This document shows, piece by piece, positions 53,131-63,014 of a DNA stretch of 64,000 bases. The notes beneath the pieces are model-generated. The model saw only the letters and a list, made by a program, of their open reading frames with translations, was not told the DNA's origin and searched no databases. The stretch is taken from assembly GCF_018122595.1 (NCBI RefSeq), contig NZ_JAGRQH010000002.1:310001-374000 (forward strand), read 5' to 3'. Position numbers and translations under genes: made by a program. Every line of letters begins with the position of its first letter. Positions within the stretch are counted from its first letter, which is position 1. Source of the stretch: Neokomagataea anthophila. Lineage in GTDB: Bacteria; Pseudomonadota; Alphaproteobacteria; Acetobacterales; Acetobacteraceae.

Positions 53131-54489
53131 TTAAGCCACTGTCAGATTACGAATGGCCGTGCAGGTTTCATTGACCACAGCATCCACCAATGCCTGATCT
53201 TCTGCTTCAACCATCACACGAATTAAAGGCTCAGTCCCACTGGCACGCAACACCAAACGACCACGCCCCGCCAAACGTTCATCCGCTTGGGCACGAATGC
53301 CCTCAACCTCTGGGCGATTCAACGGATTCGTCCCCGTATAACGCAAATTCTCTAAACGCTGCGGATACGGCGTAAACACACGACATACATCACTGGCACG
53401 CTTCTTCTTCTCAACACACACCGCTAAAACTTGCAGCGCTGCAATCAAGCCATCCCCCGTGGTCGCATAATCGGATAGCACCATGTGCCCAGATTGCTCG
53501 CCACCCAAATTAGCGCCAATTTCACGCATACGCTCCACAACGTACCGATCCCCAACCGCCGTACGCTGCAAGGTCAATCCGTTTGCTTCTAAGGCTTTTT
53601 CCAAGCCCAAATTAGACATAACCGTCGCCACAACGGATGTCCCCGCCAAGCGCCCCGTCTCTTTCCAAGACAACGCCATGAGACCCAAAATCTGGTCCCC
53701 ATCAACCACGGCGCCCGTCTCATCCACAATCAACAAGCGGTCCGCATCGCCATCCAACGCAATGCCCACATCCGCTTCATGCTCACGCACAGCCGCAGAC
53801 AACGTCTCAGGATGCGTTGAACCAACACCGTTATTGATGTTCACACCATCCGGATCACAGCCAATACGCACAATCTCAGCACCCAACTCCCACAGAGCCT
53901 TCGGCGCCACGCGGTAAGCCGAACCATGCGCACAATCGACCACGATTTTCAGGCCATCCAAACGCAATCCACGCGGGAACGATGCCTTCGCATTTTCAAT
54001 GTAACGTCCCGCCGCATCGTTCAAACGCGATGCACGGCCAACATCTTCCGGCGCAGCCAAACGGTCCGTCAGATCCTGCCCCATCATGGTTTCAATTTCG
54101 ATTTCAGCTTCGTCCGACAGTTTAAAACCATCTGGCCCGAACAGCTTAATACCGTTATCCGTAAACGGATTATGTGAGGCAGAAATCATCACCCCCACAT
54201 CCGCCCGCAACGAACGCGTCAGCATCGCAATCGCAGGCGTTGGCAATGGCCCAACAAGCGTTACGTCCATGCCTGCAGATAAGAAACCCGCCACCAACGC
54301 ACACTCGATCATATAGCCCGATAAACGCGTATCTTTCCCTAAGACAACATTATGACGACGCTGGCTATTGCTCCTGAAATACAAACCAGCTGCCTGCCCC
54401 AGTTTCTGAGCAATTTCTACCGTCATCGGAGCGGTATTCGCCTTACCCCGAATACCATCTGTCCCAAAGAATTTGCGCTTACTGGCCAT
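53131..54489 (-). CDS. glmM: Phosphoglucosamine mutase GlmM
   Basis: The 452-residue enzyme turns glucosamine-6-phosphate into the 1-phosphate for peptidoglycan and LPS precursors. It begins [16 protein letters not shown], has the phosphoserine loop [13 protein letters not shown] (Ser105), the metal site [15 protein letters not shown] and the C-terminal phosphate loop [15 protein letters not shown]. Length matches the family. In many proteobacteria glmM follows ftsH, as here, but a terminator and about 370 bases separate them. Confidence 0.96.
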   Translation of the reverse strand: MASKRKFFGTDGIRGKANTAPMTVEIAQKLGQAAGLYFRSNSQRRHNVVLGKDTRLSGYMIECALVAGFLSAGMDVTLVGPLPTPAIAMLTRSLRADVGVMISASHNPFTDNGIKLFGPDGFKLSDEAEIEIETMMGQDLTDRLAAPEDVGRASRLNDAAGRYIENAKASFPRGLRLDGLKIVVDCAHGSAYRVAPKALWELGAEIVRIGCDPDGVNINNGVGSTHPETLSAAVREHEADVGIALDGDADRLLIVDETGAVVDGDQILGLMALSWKETGRLAGTSVVATVMSNLGLEKALEANGLTLQRTAVGDRYVVERMREIGANLGGEQSGHMVLSDYATTGDGLIAALQVLAVCVEKKKRASDVCRVFTPYPQRLENLRYTGTNPLNRPEVEGIRAQADERLAGRGRLVLRASGTEPLIRVMVEAEDQALVDAVVNETCTAIRNLTVA

Positions 54490-54858
54490 GTCTTTTGTCT
54501 TTCTGCGTCATACACCCGTTCTCAGGCCTCTTAGAGCGGTTTGCGGTCCATTAAAAGTAGCACACAGGCTAATCTTTCACTGAAGATGCGCGCTAAAGCC
54601 GTCTCTCTCGTCTTTTAAACATGTTCTGCACACTCCCGCTTAGAGAACTCCCATTTTTTCTGAAGAAAAGAAGCAGAAGCCTTTTGAAAATGTACAAGCC
54701 TATCTGCCGGAACATTCCCCTTGTGCTGCAAACTTCAACGCAACTGATGTTTTTTCGTTCACGCGAGCACCTATCGCGCCATACCTGATAGCCCCGATCG
54801 TAACGCCCGCTCCAACTCCCTTCTTAAAAAATCAGGTTTTTGCTTCTTTTTTGAACAC
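54490..54858. promoter_or_regulatory. Gene-free region upstream of glmM
   Basis: There is no credible coding frame on either strand in these 369 bases. They must carry the leftward glmM promoter and may contain an untranslated leader, but I see no riboswitch fold or repeat. Confidence 0.4.
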
Positions 54859-54893
54859 AAAAAAGCCCCGCCGGCACAGGCCAGCGGGGCTTT
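54859..54893 (-). terminator. Rho-independent terminator of ftsH
   Basis: On the minus strand, AAAGCCCCGC and GCGGGGCTTT form a 10-bp stem with an inner GGCC-type loop, followed by a T-run (TTTTTT). It lies 28 bases after the ftsH stop. This is the clearest terminator in the window. Confidence 0.9.
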
Positions 54894-54920
54894 CCTTATC
54901 TCAGCACAAGCAAAGGCCGC

Positions 54921-56825
54921 TTATCCAGCTTGTGCAGCCGGATCAAACGCCCCCGGACGTGCCGTTGGCACAGATGCACGGCGGTTATTCGGCAATTGAT
55001 CCGCATCTTCCACGCGTTCAATCGCCTCACCACGCACAACCTTGCCCACTTCATCACCATTGAGCGTTTCATATTCCAACATTGCGGCCGTCAAACGGTG
55101 CAACTCTTCAATATGAGACAGCAACAAGTGCTTGGCCTGTGCATAAGCCGTATCAATCAACGCCTTGATTTCTGTATCGATATCACGCGCCGTTTGCTCA
55201 GAAACATTCTTGTTCTGCGCGACCGAGTGCCCAAGGAACACTTCCTGACCATTATCGCCATAAGCAATCATGCCCAAACGATCACTCATGCCCCACTCAG
55301 TCACCATACGGCGTGCCAGGTCCGTCGCACTCTTAATGTCACCAGATGCACCAGCACTGACATCTTCCGGGCCAAAGATAATTTCTTCCGCAACACGGCC
55401 ACCCATAGCGATGACCAGTCGGGCCAAGCACCACTTACGGCTGTACGAAATATTATCCTTTTCCGGCAGCGTCATAACCAAACCCAAAGCCCGACCACGC
55501 GGCACAATCGTTGCCTTATGGATAGGGTCTGAACCCGGCGTGTACAGCGCACAAATCGCATGCCCTGCTTCATGATATGCTGTGGAACGCTTTTCATCTT
55601 CCGTCAAAATCATGGAGCGGCGCTCTGCCCCCATCATGACCTTGTCTTTCGCTTCCTCAAACTGGGCCATACCTACTGTACGGCGCCCCTGACGCGCAGC
55701 CATCAAAGCCGCTTCGTTCACGAGGTTCGACAAATCAGCACCAGAGAAACCGGGCGTACCACGCGCCAGCGTTTTCGGGTCCACGTCTGAAGACAATGGA
55801 ACCTTCTTCATATGCACCTGAAGAATCTTCTCACGCCCACCAACATCAGGGTTCGGCACCACCACCTGACGGTCAAAACGACCGGGGCGCAACAATGCCG
55901 GGTCAAGAACATCAGGGCGGTTCGTCGCAGCAATGAGGATCACCCCTTCATTGCTTTCAAAACCATCCATCTCAACCAGCATCTGGTTCAGCGTCTGCTC
56001 ACGTTCGTCATTACCACCGCCGAGGCCCGCACCACGATGACGGCCGACCGCGTCAATCTCATCGATGAAGATAATGCACGGCGCAGCTTTTTTGCCTTGC
56101 TCGAACATGTCACGCACACGCGACGCACCAACACCCACGAACATTTCTACGAAGTCAGAGCCTGAAATCGTAAAGAATGGAACATTTGCTTCACCCGCGA
56201 TCGAACGCGCAAGCAGCGTCTTACCCGTACCCGGAGGGCCGACCAAAAGTGCGCCCTTCGGAATTTTACCGCCCAAACGGGTAAATTTCTGCGGGTCTTT
56301 CAGAAATTCAACGATTTCTTCCAGTTCGCTCTTCGCTTCATCAATCCCGGCAACATCCGCAAAAGTCACACGGCCGGTCTTTTCCGTCAGCATCTTCGCG
56401 CGGGACTTACCAAAGCCCATAGCGCGGCCGCCACCAGCCTGCATCTGGCGGAACATCAGCACACTGAAACCAAGGATCAGCAGGATCGGCCCATAAGACA
56501 GCAGATAATGCAGAATAGGATTCTCACCACTGTCCTGTGGCTTCGCTGTGACCTCAACACCTGCATTCGTCAGGCGTGAAATCATATCACGATCAAACGG
56601 AGCATAAGTCTCAAAAGCCGTACCATTCGTCAGCGTACCGCTGACGTTCTGCTCCTGAATCAGGACGGAGCGAACCTGGTGGCTCTCGACATCATGAATG
56701 AAGTCAGAATACGCGATCTGTTGAGTAGCGTGCTGTCCACCACCTGACTGAAGAGCTGTGAGCCCAATCATCAAGATCATGAGGATCACGACCCAGATCG
56801 CAACGTTACGGCCTAGATTGTTCAT
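54921..56825 (-). CDS. ftsH: ATP-dependent membrane metalloprotease FtsH
   Basis: The 634-residue inner-membrane AAA protease has two helices (about 6-25 and 110-128) with a periplasmic domain between. The AAA core carries Walker A GPPGTGKT, Walker [13 protein letters not shown] and second region of homology [20 protein letters not shown], followed by the zinc protease site HEAGH. ATG 56825 ([11 protein letters not shown]) matches the usual FtsH start; an ATG 5 codons upstream (56840) is possible. It degrades misfolded membrane proteins and regulators such as LpxC. It follows tilS, as in many bacteria. Confidence 0.96.
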   Translation of the reverse strand: MNNLGRNVAIWVVILMILMIGLTALQSGGGQHATQQIAYSDFIHDVESHQVRSVLIQEQNVSGTLTNGTAFETYAPFDRDMISRLTNAGVEVTAKPQDSGENPILHYLLSYGPILLILGFSVLMFRQMQAGGGRAMGFGKSRAKMLTEKTGRVTFADVAGIDEAKSELEEIVEFLKDPQKFTRLGGKIPKGALLVGPPGTGKTLLARSIAGEANVPFFTISGSDFVEMFVGVGASRVRDMFEQGKKAAPCIIFIDEIDAVGRHRGAGLGGGNDEREQTLNQMLVEMDGFESNEGVILIAATNRPDVLDPALLRPGRFDRQVVVPNPDVGGREKILQVHMKKVPLSSDVDPKTLARGTPGFSGADLSNLVNEAALMAARQGRRTVGMAQFEEAKDKVMMGAERRSMILTEDEKRSTAYHEAGHAICALYTPGSDPIHKATIVPRGRALGLVMTLPEKDNISYSRKWCLARLVIAMGGRVAEEIIFGPEDVSAGASGDIKSATDLARRMVTEWGMSDRLGMIAYGDNGQEVFLGHSVAQNKNVSEQTARDIDTEIKALIDTAYAQAKHLLLSHIEELHRLTAAMLEYETLNGDEVGKVVRGEAIERVEDADQLPNNRRASVPTARPGAFDPAAQAG

Positions 56826-56975
56826 GTCATTCTCTGTCATTTTCGGGAACCATCATCACGCTAGAACCCCAGCGTGAACATTCCCCCAATGATGTTAACA
56901 TAGGCTCTTCCGCCCATGTTCCCACCCCATAAAGCACCTTAAAATAGCTTTATGGCGCTTTTTTGCCGGATATTT

Positions 56976-58226
56976 TTATGTAATGGGACCACCGGAAGAC
57001 CAAATCAACGCCAAATCACCACCACACCACACCGGCACACGCAGCAAACAATCCCCACGATACAGCCCCGGCAAAACACGTAATGCCGCAGAAGGTATCC
57101 CTAAACGCCGCGCATCAAAACGTGCTGCATGATCCCCCAGCTTGGCAATATGTAACCCTTCAGCATCACCTGCGCCCCCCTCTGGCGGGCCTATTTTTGG
57201 CACACTCTCCGGCACGATCCACCGCCCATCCCACTGCACACCAGACTCAGCCGGCACCGCCTCACCAACGGCACGTTCTTCACGAAACATGATAACCCCA
57301 TCCCCAAAGCGCCCAGCACGCCTCAGAACAACACCACCCAACGTTCCTTCCCCACGTATGACAAGGCGCTCCACCGCATCACGCGCTGGCCGATACGCTG
57401 CGCCCGCCACCATACGAATCAATTCCGCCAAAAGCTGTGGCACCAATTCCCTATTGCCGATGTTATCTAACAACACACGGCACCACCCAGCCGGATGCCA
57501 TACAACAGAACGCGCCATACACACCGCCAAACTCTGCGCGTACGCAACATTCACACTCTGCGACTCACGCTGAAGAATGCGCGCTTCCTCACGCATCCCA
57601 CCCGTCAAATCCTGCCGCCAACGCACACGCTCAAAGCGCCTATTTTGATTGGAAGGGTCTTCTACCCATGGCAAAGATTCAGCCCGCAATGTCGCCCGCA
57701 TGCGCTCCGGCGGAAACGATAAAAGAGGCCGCAACACGCGCACTCTACCCCGCAAAACTTCTGCCGCCATACCCCGCAGCCCCATACTAACGGGCGCCGC
57801 TCCCACACGCTCCCGACGCATCCATATCGTTTCATCTTGGTCATGCTGATGATGCCCTAGCACCACATCAACACAGCCCCGCTCCACACAAGCAGCCTCT
57901 AAAGCCGTAAAACGTGCCGCCCGCGCGCGCTCCTGCACACGACCTGATGGAAAAGGAGCAAGCCGCAACACCCGCGCCTCAATGCCCATCTTCCCCAATC
58001 GTTCCACAGTTAAAGCAGCTTCCGCCGCCGCCTCAACGCGCAGTCCATGATCCACCACAAACGCCACAACATGCTGCCGCCAGCGCCGCATCAACCACGC
58101 AAGCGCCATGGAATCCGCTCCACCAGATACGGCCACAGCCATTGGGGCTTCAGGAACATCCGGTAAAAATGGCCCCAAAGCCTCCATACACACCGCGAAT
58201 TCACGGGCAGAAATCCGGCCATCCAT
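56976..58226 (-). CDS. tilS: tRNA(Ile)-lysidine synthetase TilS
   Basis: The 416-residue enzyme makes lysidine at C34 of the AUA-reading tRNA-Ile. The PP-loop SGGADSM is at about 34-40, followed by VVDHGLR and the family segment GHHQHDQDETIWMRRERVGA. ATG 58226 lies 7 bases after the cpoB stop; GTG starts at 58229 and 58256 are less likely. The gene lies between cpoB and ftsH. Confidence 0.93.
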   Translation of the reverse strand: MDGRISAREFAVCMEALGPFLPDVPEAPMAVAVSGGADSMALAWLMRRWRQHVVAFVVDHGLRVEAAAEAALTVERLGKMGIEARVLRLAPFPSGRVQERARAARFTALEAACVERGCVDVVLGHHQHDQDETIWMRRERVGAAPVSMGLRGMAAEVLRGRVRVLRPLLSFPPERMRATLRAESLPWVEDPSNQNRRFERVRWRQDLTGGMREEARILQRESQSVNVAYAQSLAVCMARSVVWHPAGWCRVLLDNIGNRELVPQLLAELIRMVAGAAYRPARDAVERLVIRGEGTLGGVVLRRAGRFGDGVIMFREERAVGEAVPAESGVQWDGRWIVPESVPKIGPPEGGAGDAEGLHIAKLGDHAARFDARRLGIPSAALRVLPGLYRGDCLLRVPVWCGGDLALIWSSGGPIT

Positions 58227-58233
58227 CACGTAC

Positions 58234-59127
58234 TTAGTGGCAGGCAGCACGACCACGGAACGTTGCCATAGCCGCTTTTACTCGCGCTTCTGGAGACGGG
58301 AATTCTGCCTTCAACTTATCCAGAGCCTGACAGGCTGAAGCTTTATCCCCCAGCGCGATTAAAGACGCTGCCACACCCAACAAAGAGTCCTGCGCTTTAG
58401 CCGATTTCGGCAACTTTCCATACGCATCGTAATACGCCACAGCCGAATCACGATATTGCTTTTGCCCCGCCAAAGACTGAGCAAGCAGGAACTGAGCATC
58501 CATGCGCCCCTGCACAGATTTTGCCGTCTTTACCGCAAATCGTGCATCGCTTTCGGCCTCGGTATAATGTCCTGCACGCAGCGCCGCATTACCGAAATGT
58601 AGTGCTTCCAAAGCCGTTTTAGGCGTAGCATCCGATGCGGGTGCAGAATCTGCTTTTGGCGTCACCACGGCAGACGAAGCCGTACTCGTTGCAGCCCCTG
58701 CAACAGCGCCACTCGCAGCGCCCGCACCATTTTGCGCGGCAAATTGCATGTCTGAAATCTGCTTCGAGAGCGTCTCTTGCGTCGTTTTCAACGTGTTGGA
58801 CAACTGATCCACCTCACCACGCATCTGGCGATTTTGCTCCTCCAAAGCAGACACACGCTGCAAAAGCTGAGCCGTCAGATCACCACTCACACCCCCCGTT
58901 GTCACACTTGGCGCAGTCCCTGACGCCGTTGGCGGAGACAAAGAGGCCGCATTTTGCACTTGCGCCAATTGCTGCCGTAACGCCGCAACCTGATTTTGCA
59001 GCGCAATCGCTTCACGTGAGGACATAACATCCCCTGCATCAGGCGCATCCTGCGCCGCAGCCCAGGGCGCCACACACATGAGAGCACCCGCTAACAGCAG
59101 CGGCCGCCATGAGAAAAACTGAACCAA
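58234..59127 (-). CDS. cpoB: Tol-Pal associated periplasmic protein CpoB/YbgF
   Basis: The periplasmic protein (about 297 residues) has a signal peptide ending WAAA before Gln, an N-terminal trimeric coiled coil (two helical stretches between about 25 and 130 with LEEQNRQMRGEVDQLSNTL), an Ala/Ser/Thr linker, and three TPRs at the C terminus (EALHFGNAALRAGHYTEAES onward). CpoB coordinates peptidoglycan synthesis with outer-membrane constriction. TTG 59127 behind GGAGGGG looks like the start; GTG 59139 is an alternative without a ribosome site. Confidence 0.88.
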   Translation of the reverse strand: MVQFFSWRPLLLAGALMCVAPWAAAQDAPDAGDVMSSREAIALQNQVAALRQQLAQVQNAASLSPPTASGTAPSVTTGGVSGDLTAQLLQRVSALEEQNRQMRGEVDQLSNTLKTTQETLSKQISDMQFAAQNGAGAASGAVAGAATSTASSAVVTPKADSAPASDATPKTALEALHFGNAALRAGHYTEAESDARFAVKTAKSVQGRMDAQFLLAQSLAGQKQYRDSAVAYYDAYGKLPKSAKAQDSLLGVAASLIALGDKASACQALDKLKAEFPSPEARVKAAMATFRGRAACH

Positions 59128-59227
59128 GAGCCCCTCCACACCACATAGTGTTTGGTCAAAATATCATCACAGATAATAATGCGTAAAAACTGGGCCTAAA
59201 TCAGGCGCGGAGCAATGCCCTCCTGAC

Positions 59228-59263
59228 AAAAAAAGAGGCCGGGGAATAACTCCCCCGGCCTCT
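59228..59263 (-). terminator. Rho-independent terminator of pal
   Basis: On the minus strand an 11-bp perfect stem (AGAGGCCGGGG and complement) is followed by seven T. It lies 28 bases after pal and about 100 before cpoB, separating cpoB-tilS from the upstream tol genes. Confidence 0.9.
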
Positions 59264-59290
59264 CTCAAACGCTCACGCAACGCAAAACGA

Positions 59291-59779
59291 TTACTTAACA
59301 GAGGTAATCGCGTTACGGTTTTGCGTCCATGATGCATCATCATCACCATCAGCTGTTGGGCGATCCTTACCATAAGAGATCGTGCTGATGCGCGAAGCGC
59401 TCACACCCTTTGCCACCAGATAGTCACGTGCTGCATTCGCACGGCGCTGGCCCAAAGCAATATTGTATTCTTCCGTGCCACGGTCATCACAGTTACCAGC
59501 AAGCTGGATGGTGACCTGTGGGTACTTCGCCAACCAAGCAACTTGCTTATCCAGCGTTGCACGTGCTTCGTCCGTCAGCTGAGAATAATTCAGCGGGAAG
59601 AAAACGCGGTCACCCACATTCGCTACCAAGTCAGCTTCGCTGCCTGGAACTGGACCGGCATCCGGCGCAACAGCAGCCGTATTGGTCGCACCCGTTGCAT
59701 TACCTGCATTCGTATTGCCATCAGAACACGCAGCGAGAACAAGCGCCAAACCCAGCGCACCAAAGACCTTGAACTTCAT
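59291..59779 (-). CDS. pal: Peptidoglycan-associated lipoprotein Pal
   Basis: The 162-residue outer-membrane lipoprotein has a lipobox LAAC (Cys18), a short Asn/Thr/Ala-rich linker, and an OmpA-like domain with VFFPLNYSQLTDEA, QLAGNCDDRGTEEYNIALGQRRA and RISTISYGKDRP. The Asp and Arg of NCDDRGTEEYN bind peptidoglycan diaminopimelate. ATG 59779 is the start; the frame open to 59821 adds a non-signal leader and was rejected. It is the outer-membrane partner of TolB. Confidence 0.95.
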   Translation of the reverse strand: MKFKVFGALGLALVLAACSDGNTNAGNATGATNTAAVAPDAGPVPGSEADLVANVGDRVFFPLNYSQLTDEARATLDKQVAWLAKYPQVTIQLAGNCDDRGTEEYNIALGQRRANAARDYLVAKGVSASRISTISYGKDRPTADGDDDASWTQNRNAITSVK

Positions 59780-59821
59780 GTTTCTCAAATCCTGAGAGCG
59801 ACCCCTATAATCAGGAGCCAT

Positions 59822-60188
59822 TAAGAGCGACTAAAATCGCGGAAAGCGGGACCACGTCTCCCTTCCCTGATAACCCGACTGCAATGCCTGCCGCCGTACT
59901 ATCCACTGTAAAAAACGTTGGTCACAAACGCCCATACTCATGACTCAAATCAACGGTCAAGCACTGTTATTGCGGCAAAACGATTCCCAAGGCACATGCT
60001 ATGCCAAACACATGACACGACTATGAAAATGTCTCTTTATTGTCACATATTACCCCCTGAAAACTGCCATTTTCTGAGCAATCATACAGAATATCATCTC
60101 AGTAACATGCACTCACTGCGGAGCTGCTCCGCAGTGAGTCCATAGCGGGATTTCCTAAAAGATCCCACCCAACATCTTAAACGACTCT
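59822..60188. other. pal-tolB intergenic region
   Basis: About 370 bases without a convincing gene. It contains a strong hairpin near the tolB end (listed separately) and should carry a pal promoter. Small open frames here have no ribosome site or family resemblance. Confidence 0.5.
60111..60139. terminator. Perfect inverted repeat after tolB
   Basis: ACTCACTGCGGAGC, one base, and the exact complement: a 14-bp dyad 50 bases past the tolB stop on the minus strand. No T-run follows, so it may be a terminator, an mRNA-stabilising structure or a protein site. Confidence 0.5.
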
Positions 60189-61541
60189 TTAACCGTTCAA
60201 CGGAGACCATGCTGGGTCAGAGGCTCCCGTGCCCGTGTGCAACAGACGCTCATTAAACCCAGTGATATCAATCGTACCAATCCCGGAGGAGAAACCCGCA
60301 CCACCAGCCCCTGAAGCCGTTTGACGGCAGAAGGCCAAAACACGACCATTCGGACAGAAAGTTGGCGACTCAACCGTGAAACCCTTGGTCAAAATACGCT
60401 CGCCCGTACCATCTGGATTCATCACGCCCAGAGAGAAGCCACCACCGCCAATACGCGTAAACGCGATCAAGTCACCGCGTGGTGACCATACCGGTGATCC
60501 ATACTGACCCGAACCATACGAAATGCGCTGCGCCCCACCACCAGAAGCACTCATGACGTAAAGCTGCGGGCTACCACCACGATCTGACGTAAAGACAATC
60601 TGTTTGCCGTCAGGGCTAAAGCATGGGCTTGTATCAATCGCTCCGCCAGAATTGGTCAGCTGGCGCTTCCCACCAGAGGCCAAATCCACAGCGTAGAGGT
60701 CTGAACCACTCCCACGCGTGGCAGACAGCACAACCTGCTGCCCATCCGGCGCAAAACGTGGCGCAAACGAAATACCATCAAACGCACCAAGCACTTGCTG
60801 ACGACCAGAACCCAAGTCGAACAGATACACACGCGGGCGGTTATTCGCGTAAGACATAAACGCAATTTGATCACGCACCGGATTAAAGCGCGGCGTCAAT
60901 GTCAGCCACTGCCCACCCGTCAGCATGCGCTGGTTGTAGCCGTCCTGATCCATCAGAGCCAAACGCGTGATCTGATGACGACGCGGCCCCGTGCGCGCAA
61001 TATAAGCAATACGGGTATCAAAATACCCCTTCTCACCCAACATGCGCTCATAAATCACATCAGCAATAATGTGTGCGATGCGCCGCCAATTCAGTTGAGA
61101 CGCCGTATACGCCGTGCCCTGTAATTGCTGACCAGCAACCACATCCCACAAACGCATTTCCACACGAACGCTATCACTGCCAATCGCCTGGCCCGCAACA
61201 GCAGCACGGGCACCCTGTGCCTTCAGCCCGGCAAAATCAGGCGTGGAACCCGGCGGCACACTGCCATCCATCACCTTAAACAGACCCGTGCTGCTCAAAT
61301 CAGAGGCAATAACCCCCGAAATCTGCGCACCCAACCCCGCACCAAAACTCGGCACTACAATGGGGATCGGCGCTTGTCGCGCTTGATCCACCGTAATCTC
61401 AGCTTCACCCGGTGCCGCAGCACTTTGCGCGAAAGCCGCTAATGGAGAGACCATCAGCCCCCCTGCCGTTGCGGCTAAAACCTTACGGCGGGAGAAAACA
61501 GCACTCAGTGTCTCAGCGTCACGATCAGACAGGAAGGACAT
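60189..61541 (-). CDS. tolB: Tol-Pal translocation protein TolB
   Basis: The 450-residue periplasmic protein has an N-terminal alpha/beta domain (VVPSFGAGLGAQISGVIASDL) and a six-bladed beta-propeller with WSPRGD, FSPDGKQIVFTSDRGGSPQLYV and APDGQQVVLSATRGSGSDLY-type repeats. The export signal holds a twin-arginine-like element (FSRRKVLAATAGG) after 15 polar residues and ends AAFAQ, instead of the usual short Sec signal. The 19-base gap to tolA shows it belongs to the same operon. Confidence 0.94.
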   Translation of the reverse strand: MSFLSDRDAETLSAVFSRRKVLAATAGGLMVSPLAAFAQSAAAPGEAEITVDQARQAPIPIVVPSFGAGLGAQISGVIASDLSSTGLFKVMDGSVPPGSTPDFAGLKAQGARAAVAGQAIGSDSVRVEMRLWDVVAGQQLQGTAYTASQLNWRRIAHIIADVIYERMLGEKGYFDTRIAYIARTGPRRHQITRLALMDQDGYNQRMLTGGQWLTLTPRFNPVRDQIAFMSYANNRPRVYLFDLGSGRQQVLGAFDGISFAPRFAPDGQQVVLSATRGSGSDLYAVDLASGGKRQLTNSGGAIDTSPCFSPDGKQIVFTSDRGGSPQLYVMSASGGGAQRISYGSGQYGSPVWSPRGDLIAFTRIGGGGFSLGVMNPDGTGERILTKGFTVESPTFCPNGRVLAFCRQTASGAGGAGFSSGIGTIDITGFNERLLHTGTGASDPAWSPLNG

Positions 61542-61560
61542 TCAGGTTACCCTTCAAAAA

Positions 61561-62556
61561 TTATGGTCGGAACACAAAACGCAACTCATGCGTCTTGCCC
61601 AACAAGTTTCCAGGAATAGGAAGATGTGCACAGGTCGGGCTTAACACCGCGTCCCGTGCTCGTTCAGCCAACACACGATAAGACGGATCACTCGCCGCAC
61701 GCGCCGCCGTTTCTGGCGCAAAACGTGCCAAGCGCGCTTCACCCTGCGCATCAATGGTGACGATCATATGCGCCGTGAAACTGGCATAGTTCCGGGCTTC
61801 CGTATCTTCCGTATAGCAACGGCGTACGGACGCACCGATGGCCTTCTGATCACCAAGGCTAAGCGCCTTCGTGATGTCACCATTCGGCACACCACCACCA
61901 TCTGGCGCTCCACCTTGCGGCGGGTTCGCCCGTGCATGCGCCGCATGTGTCTGCTTTTGATCCGCTCGGAAGCTGTCCAGCGTCGCCAAAAGCGAATGAC
62001 TATCCGGCTGTGCATTCTTCGTCGGATGATCCTGCGTGATATGCGAGAATTTCGGCGTATCAGGCAGCGTATCCACCTTCTGCGTCTGCGGTGATGGCGG
62101 TGCCACCATCTTCGACTCTGACGGAGGCGATGGACGCGGCGGGGCAGCAGGCGTCGGGGACGGCTCCGGCGTCGTGACCTTTGGCGGCAGCTTCAACGGT
62201 GGGAGCGGCGTGGGTTTGCTTTCCGGCGGGGGGGGCACAGCCTGCGGCGGCGGAGGGGGCGGCGGTGGCTCCTCCGTTGGTGCCTTTTCCGGCGGTGTCG
62301 GCGCGGGGGGCGCATCATTACGAACCGGAGCCGGCGCAGGGGCTGGCTTCGGTGCCGGATGATCCGCTTTTATAGGATGCGTCGGTGGGCCTGCCTGTTC
62401 AAACTGCATCTCAACCGCCGGTGGTTCCGGCGGCTCAGGGGGTTTGGAAAACGGGATCGTCACCAACAAATACACGATCAGAGCGCCATGCGCCCCAACC
62501 GAAGCCAGAAGCGCGCCGCGAAAACGCCGGCGATCCGAGCGGCGGGAAAAAGCCAC
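61561..62556 (-). CDS. tolA: TolA-like, proline-rich TonB/TolA family envelope protein
   Basis: The 331-residue inner-membrane protein has a single N-terminal helix (about 15-35, LLASVGAHGALIVYLLVTI), a periplasmic part (about 38-160) made very largely of proline with Lys, Glu and Pro repeats including a run of eight prolines, a polar region and a small C-terminal globular domain (about 230-331, CYTEDTEARNYASF). The alpha-helical rod of E. coli TolA is replaced by a polyproline spacer, as in TonB. GTG 62556 has AGGAG 8 bases upstream. Identity rests on position and architecture. Confidence 0.88.
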   Translation of the reverse strand: MAFSRRSDRRRFRGALLASVGAHGALIVYLLVTIPFSKPPEPPEPPAVEMQFEQAGPPTHPIKADHPAPKPAPAPAPVRNDAPPAPTPPEKAPTEEPPPPPPPPQAVPPPPESKPTPLPPLKLPPKVTTPEPSPTPAAPPRPSPPSESKMVAPPSPQTQKVDTLPDTPKFSHITQDHPTKNAQPDSHSLLATLDSFRADQKQTHAAHARANPPQGGAPDGGGVPNGDITKALSLGDQKAIGASVRRCYTEDTEARNYASFTAHMIVTIDAQGEARLARFAPETAARAASDPSYRVLAERARDAVLSPTCAHLPIPGNLLGKTHELRFVFRP

Positions 62557-62570
62557 CGGGTAGGCTCCTT

Positions 62571-63011
62571 TTAAGGACCGCTCTGCGGCTGCTGAGCCAA
62601 CAACGCCACATGCGTAAACCCGCCAGACGTAATTTGCCCCATGACCTGCATGACACGGCCATAATCAATGTGCGCATCAGCACGCACAAAAATACGGTGA
62701 TTCGGGTCATCCTGCGCTAACGCTTTCAACTGCGCCACAAGCTGATCTCCGGATACAACATCCTCACCCAAATAGATCGAGCCATCCCCACGGAGAGAAA
62801 CCGTAATCGGTTTCGTATCCGCATTAACAGGGCTGGCATCCGTCTTGGGCAAATCAACATTCACACCACTGGTCATCATCGGCGCCGTCACCATAAAGAT
62901 GATGAGCAGCACCAGCATGACGTCCACCAAAGGTGTGACGTTAATTTCAGATGACGCGCGATTCCGCCTCCGGCCTCCTCTGCGCGCACCTCCTCCTGCG
63001 GACATGCCCAT
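62571..63011 (-). CDS. tolR: TolR, ExbD/TolR-family proton-channel component
   Basis: The 146-residue protein has a basic cytosolic tail (ARRGGRRRNR), one helix with the channel aspartate Asp30 (NVTPLVDVMLVLLIIFMV) and a periplasmic domain with HRIFVRADAHIDYGRVMQVM. It works with TolQ to convert the proton gradient to force. It lies 3 bases after tolQ. Confidence 0.95.
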   Translation of the reverse strand: MGMSAGGGARRGGRRRNRASSEINVTPLVDVMLVLLIIFMVTAPMMTSGVNVDLPKTDASPVNADTKPITVSLRGDGSIYLGEDVVSGDQLVAQLKALAQDDPNHRIFVRADAHIDYGRVMQVMGQITSGGFTHVALLAQQPQSGP

Positions 63012-63014
63012 GGT

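Noticed and set aside
53126-54920. TPP riboswitch for thiD
   Set aside because: thiD follows glmM by 5 bases, and neither that gap nor the region upstream of glmM shows the conserved CUGAGA-type elements.
62036-62362. Glycine-rich plus-strand frame
   Set aside because: It is the mirror image of the proline-rich tolA spacer (CCG/CGG codons), not a real glycine-rich protein.
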